From: Candidatus Midichloriaceae bacterium
Lineage (GTDB): Bacteria; Pseudomonadota; Alphaproteobacteria; Rickettsiales; Midichloriaceae
Length of the DNA stretch: 45,291 bases
Direction of reading: 5' to 3'
NCBI GenBank assembly: GCA_029266655.1
Contig: JAQSWL010000009.1
Location: 1 to 45,291, forward strand
Shown here one piece after another: positions 42,724-45,291 of this stretch (positions are counted from its first letter, which is position 1; the number at the start of each line of letters is the position of its first letter). Below the pieces are notes generated by a model. It was not told the DNA's origin. It searched no databases and saw nothing but the letters and a program-made list of their open reading frames with translations. Made by a program: the position numbers and the translations under genes.

Positions 42724-42800
42724 GGCCCAGATAGCTCAGTCGGTAGAGCAAAGGACTGAAAATCCTTGTGTCGGTGGTTCGATTCCGCCTCTGGGCACCA
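42724..42800 (+). tRNA. tRNA-Phe (anticodon GAA)
   Basis: 77 bases, ending in A-CCA. Acceptor GGCCCAG/CTGGGC, D-arm AGCTCAGTCGGTAGAGC, anticodon stem AAGGA/TCCTT around loop CTGAAAA (anticodon GAA), T-arm with GGTTCGATTCC. Complete cloverleaf. It is followed by the repeat copy E region. Confidence 0.97.
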
Positions 42801-42894
42801 TCTTAAAACGATCAAAAGTTTCAACGGAAGTTAGAAGTTGTCTTGCACAATCAGATTAGCGCTTCTATAATAGGTTTCAATATCCCGCCTGTAG

Positions 42895-43053
42895 GCTCCT
42901 CCGTTAATTTGAAAAATTGGAGTGTCGCAGCTTTCTCCGCGTCCGCACCTATTAAGTATAGGCTTACGGTGCTCTCCATTGCTGCTCCTTCCACTTTTTC
43001 AAATTTCCTGTCGTCTATACCTTTTTGCCAACTCTTAATTTACGAGAAGTATA
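42895..43053 (+). repeat. R159 repeat, copy E (complete)
   Basis: 159 bp; the left tip is mutated (GCTCCTCCGTTAATTTG where others have TATACTCCGTT), and the right end CTTAATTTACGAGAAGTATA is intact. It contains CACCTATTAAGTATAGGC, the variant centre shared with copy B, so B and E are the closest pair. It ends ten bases before the DUF4153 gene. Confidence 0.9.
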
Positions 43054-43063
43054 AGGAACCGGT

Positions 43064-44830
43064 ATGTTAAAAAATAATATTAGAAATTTAAATAACAATA
43101 TAATCGGCGTATTAAAACGTTTTCCTATACCGGTGCTATTTATTATACTCTTTTGTATAATATCTGTCGGTAAATTTGCTGAACATAAATTTGAAGGAAT
43201 TTATGTTATAATCCTATTATGCGGAATTTTTTTATTCATTACATTAAAGCTATTTGCTGAAAGTCATGCATGGAAACCTAGGCGTTACTATATAGTAGGT
43301 GCAGCTTTATTTCTTGTTATAGCATGGGGCCTTTACACGGCATCTGATATATCAATTCCCTTTCTTGTTACAGGGTTGTTTTTAAGCATTTTCATAGCAC
43401 CATTCATAAACAGGCGAGTCTCTAGTACGCAGATATGGGTATTCAATTATCTTCTATGGATTCATATTTGCTTTGTGCTCTTAGTAACTGTTATCTTATT
43501 TCTTGGACTTTCAGTTATTATTGCGAGTCTAAACTTTCTTTATGGCATTAACTTGTATGGTACAATTTATGCTAATATTTTACTGACCATTGGAATGATT
43601 TTTTCTTCTGTACTTGCGATGGCAGGCATTCCGGAGCGGTTCGATGCCACAGAGGTAAATTATCCCAAAACAATAAGATTTATCCTATCCTATATTGCGC
43701 TGCCGCTATTATTTATTTATGCGGTAATTCTTTATGCCTATACTGCAAAAATTCTCATTAATTTTAATCTACCCAAAGGTGGTGTTGCTTATCTGGTAAT
43801 GGCTTTTGGATGTGCGGGAATCGGTGGATATCTTGTAAGCTACCCTTTGCATCGTGAACAGGGAATCATAAATTTATTTAGCCGCTATTTTTTCAAGATA
43901 TTGTTAATACCGTTGATTCTGTTAGCCATCGCTATCAGCGTGCGCATACAAAAATATGGCGTTACAGAAGGGCGGTATGCTATTCTCTTATGCCTTATAT
44001 GGCTTGCATCATCAGCTTCTTTTGCGCTTATAAAGCCAGGTAGCCGGGCAGCGAAATTTGTTTTTTCAAGTTTAGTCATTCTTTTACTTTTTGCTTCATT
44101 TGGTCCCTGGGGAGCTGTAAATATTTCAGTATTGAGTCAATTGCATCGCTTGGAAACACTTATGGAAAAGAATCAAGTGCTGATAAATAATCAGCTGCAT
44201 AACCCCAAGCAGGCATTAAGCCGGTCAGATATTATTACTATTAGCTCCATCATGGATTATATCGTCAACACTAAAAAAACTGATCTTATAAAACCTTGGT
44301 TTGCCAATCTCCCCAATACCCATATCAACCAGGAGCAAGAAAAATATAGTGCTAAAATTATCCTGCAGGACATGGGTATTAGTTATATAGAACCCTACTA
44401 TCGCAAGGAAGATGAATATACTGCAGATGAAAATAAAGGTTCTTTCAGCTTCAATAATAATTGGTGGGATAAGGACTATATCTTCGTCTCTGGCTATGAC
44501 TATCTTGTTAATATAAGTGGGTATTCAATTGGACAATCAGGTTTTATTAAAAATGTTACGTTAGACAATAGCATAAAATTGTCTATAAGATTAGAACCTG
44601 CTTCCAGCCATTATATAGTACATTTGGTAGATTTTAATGAGAGTGTTGTTTTTGAGCTTGAAGATTTGATTAAAAATGCACTCTATAAACAGCATCTTAT
44701 CATGGATAAAGAATCTTCTAAACTGGCGATTCGACTGATTATAAATCGTATCTATGGTCAATTTGATAAAGATACTAAAAAACCAATTATTTCATCTATT
44801 GCCACAACACTTCTGATAAAAAGAAAATAA
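43064..44830 (+). CDS. DUF4153 membrane protein
   Basis: 588 aa. About twelve hydrophobic membrane segments fill residues 20-350, with the DUF4153-like stretch PKTIRFILSYIALPLLFIYA and IQKYGVTEGRYAILLCLIW (about 305-323). The C-terminal 200 residues are soluble and probably periplasmic (LHRLETLMEKNQVL, later WDKDYIFVSGYDYLVNISGY). DUF4153 proteins have no settled function. An AAGGA SD sits 6 bases before the ATG, right at the end of repeat copy E. The gene converges on the decayed fragment at its 3' side. No partner gene is evident. Confidence 0.75.
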   Translation: MLKNNIRNLNNNIIGVLKRFPIPVLFIILFCIISVGKFAEHKFEGIYVIILLCGIFLFITLKLFAESHAWKPRRYYIVGAALFLVIAWGLYTASDISIPFLVTGLFLSIFIAPFINRRVSSTQIWVFNYLLWIHICFVLLVTVILFLGLSVIIASLNFLYGINLYGTIYANILLTIGMIFSSVLAMAGIPERFDATEVNYPKTIRFILSYIALPLLFIYAVILYAYTAKILINFNLPKGGVAYLVMAFGCAGIGGYLVSYPLHREQGIINLFSRYFFKILLIPLILLAIAISVRIQKYGVTEGRYAILLCLIWLASSASFALIKPGSRAAKFVFSSLVILLLFASFGPWGAVNISVLSQLHRLETLMEKNQVLINNQLHNPKQALSRSDIITISSIMDYIVNTKKTDLIKPWFANLPNTHINQEQEKYSAKIILQDMGISYIEPYYRKEDEYTADENKGSFSFNNNWWDKDYIFVSGYDYLVNISGYSIGQSGFIKNVTLDNSIKLSIRLEPASSHYIVHLVDFNESVVFELEDLIKNALYKQHLIMDKESSKLAIRLIINRIYGQFDKDTKKPIISSIATTLLIKRK

Positions 44831-44840
44831 CAGAGGATAT

Positions 44841-45116
44841 TAAGCGCCCACCGGCTAAATTATTGATAGTGCCAGTATTAAAAAATGTTGATCCGATATC
44901 AACTGTAAATATACCGCTGTTGTTTAGAATGTTTGTAATAGAGAAGGAAGACCCTGAATTATTTATAAAACTCCCACTTGCGTTATTGGCAATACTCGAG
45001 GTGTCACTGCTTGTGCTATACGCAAAAGTAAATGTACCTGTATTTGATAAAGTACCAGCTAGTGTGCCAGAATAGAAATCAAATTGGCTACCAGATAAAT
45101 TGTTAACAGTACCATA
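44841..45116 (-). pseudogene. Fragment of an autotransporter-like repeat passenger
   Basis: On the minus strand the frame reads Asn/Ser/Gly/Thr-rich repeats such as GTVNNLSGSQFDFYSG, LSNTGTFTF, FINNSGSSFSITN and FFNTGTINNLAGG, a pattern typical of beta-helical passengers of autotransporters and surface adhesins. It breaks off into sequence antisense to the DUF4153 gene, so the barrel end is missing. Upstream, in a different frame, MLTALSTLMAATPSGIA (ATG at 45213) looks like a signal peptide, which suggests a frameshift between signal and passenger. The remnant reading is an inference; the window edge prevents seeing the rest. Confidence 0.55.
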
Positions 45117-45291
45117 TATAGCTAAAGCGATATAAAAAAGGCATGAAGCTTCTATAAAGAATTGCGATGCCGCTGGGGGTGGCGGCCATAAGTGTTGAAA
45201 GTGCTGTAAGCATAACAACCCATAATCATCCATATTTAGTAAATTAATAAATTTAACTAATAAAAAGCAAAGCATAAAGAAAGGACTGGCG

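Overview
The window looks like chromosome of an AT-rich, host-associated alphaproteobacterium of the Rickettsiales type. The lineage is inferred from several things together: a Rickettsia-style 41-aa L36, a DUF3035 lipoprotein, scattered single housekeeping genes (nuoH alone), host-facing repeat proteins (ankyrin, LRR, pentapeptide), and palindromic elements of which one is inserted in frame inside protein genes, as in Rickettsia. The species cannot be named from this sequence. LPS (lpxK), peptidoglycan (murJ) and haem (hemH, hemW) functions are present, so it is less reduced than the smallest members of the order.

Layout. 0.2-4.0 kb: minus-strand infA-maf-rpmB-pentapeptide cluster, then a CPA2 cation/proton antiporter. 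4.1-7.0 kb: a dicarboxylate-type symporter, an SDR epimerase and an unknown membrane-anchored protein. 7.1-11.2 kb: a complete tripartite ABC efflux operon (permease, ATPase, HlyD adaptor, outer-membrane lipoprotein). 11.2-16.4 kb: nuoH, a gene-poor stretch full of repeats with rpmJ, then hemW-dnaJ-lpxK on the minus strand. 16.6-21.7 kb: ffh, a small basic ORF, bamE and a winged-helix regulator overlapping one another, then groESL behind a heat-shock-type promoter and before a strong terminator. 21.8-28.5 kb: an ankyrin protein and a minus-strand operon hemH-gshB-wbpE-wbpB-wbpD-wbpA for a diacetamido-uronic acid nucleotide sugar. 28.6-33.7 kb: DUF3035 lipoprotein, an LRR protein with an AT-hook, murJ, and a leucyl aminopeptidase. 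33.7-41 kb: a POT peptide transporter and four large minus-strand genes that include a lipase-3 protein and an ankyrin protein. 41-45.3 kb: a sodium/solute symporter, two tRNAs (Glu, Phe), a DUF4153 membrane protein and a decayed autotransporter-like fragment.

The most notable signal is the set of small palindromic elements. (i) A ~159-bp family has four complete or interrupted copies, one half copy and two relics, placed at gene boundaries. (ii) A 155-bp element with TACCAAATCTC ends occurs twice, once nested inside a family (i) copy with flanking TA. (iii) 100-bp and 102-bp palindromes lie downstream of nuoH and groEL. (iv) A 120-bp element sits inside hemW and wbpE, read in opposite orientations in the two genes and open on both strands; in hemW it coincides with loss of a conserved motif.

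Several genes are candidates for acting on a eukaryotic host: the AT-hook/LRR protein, the lipase, the two ankyrin proteins, and a protein with a short OTU-like Cys motif. These roles are inferred from domain type and have not been shown.
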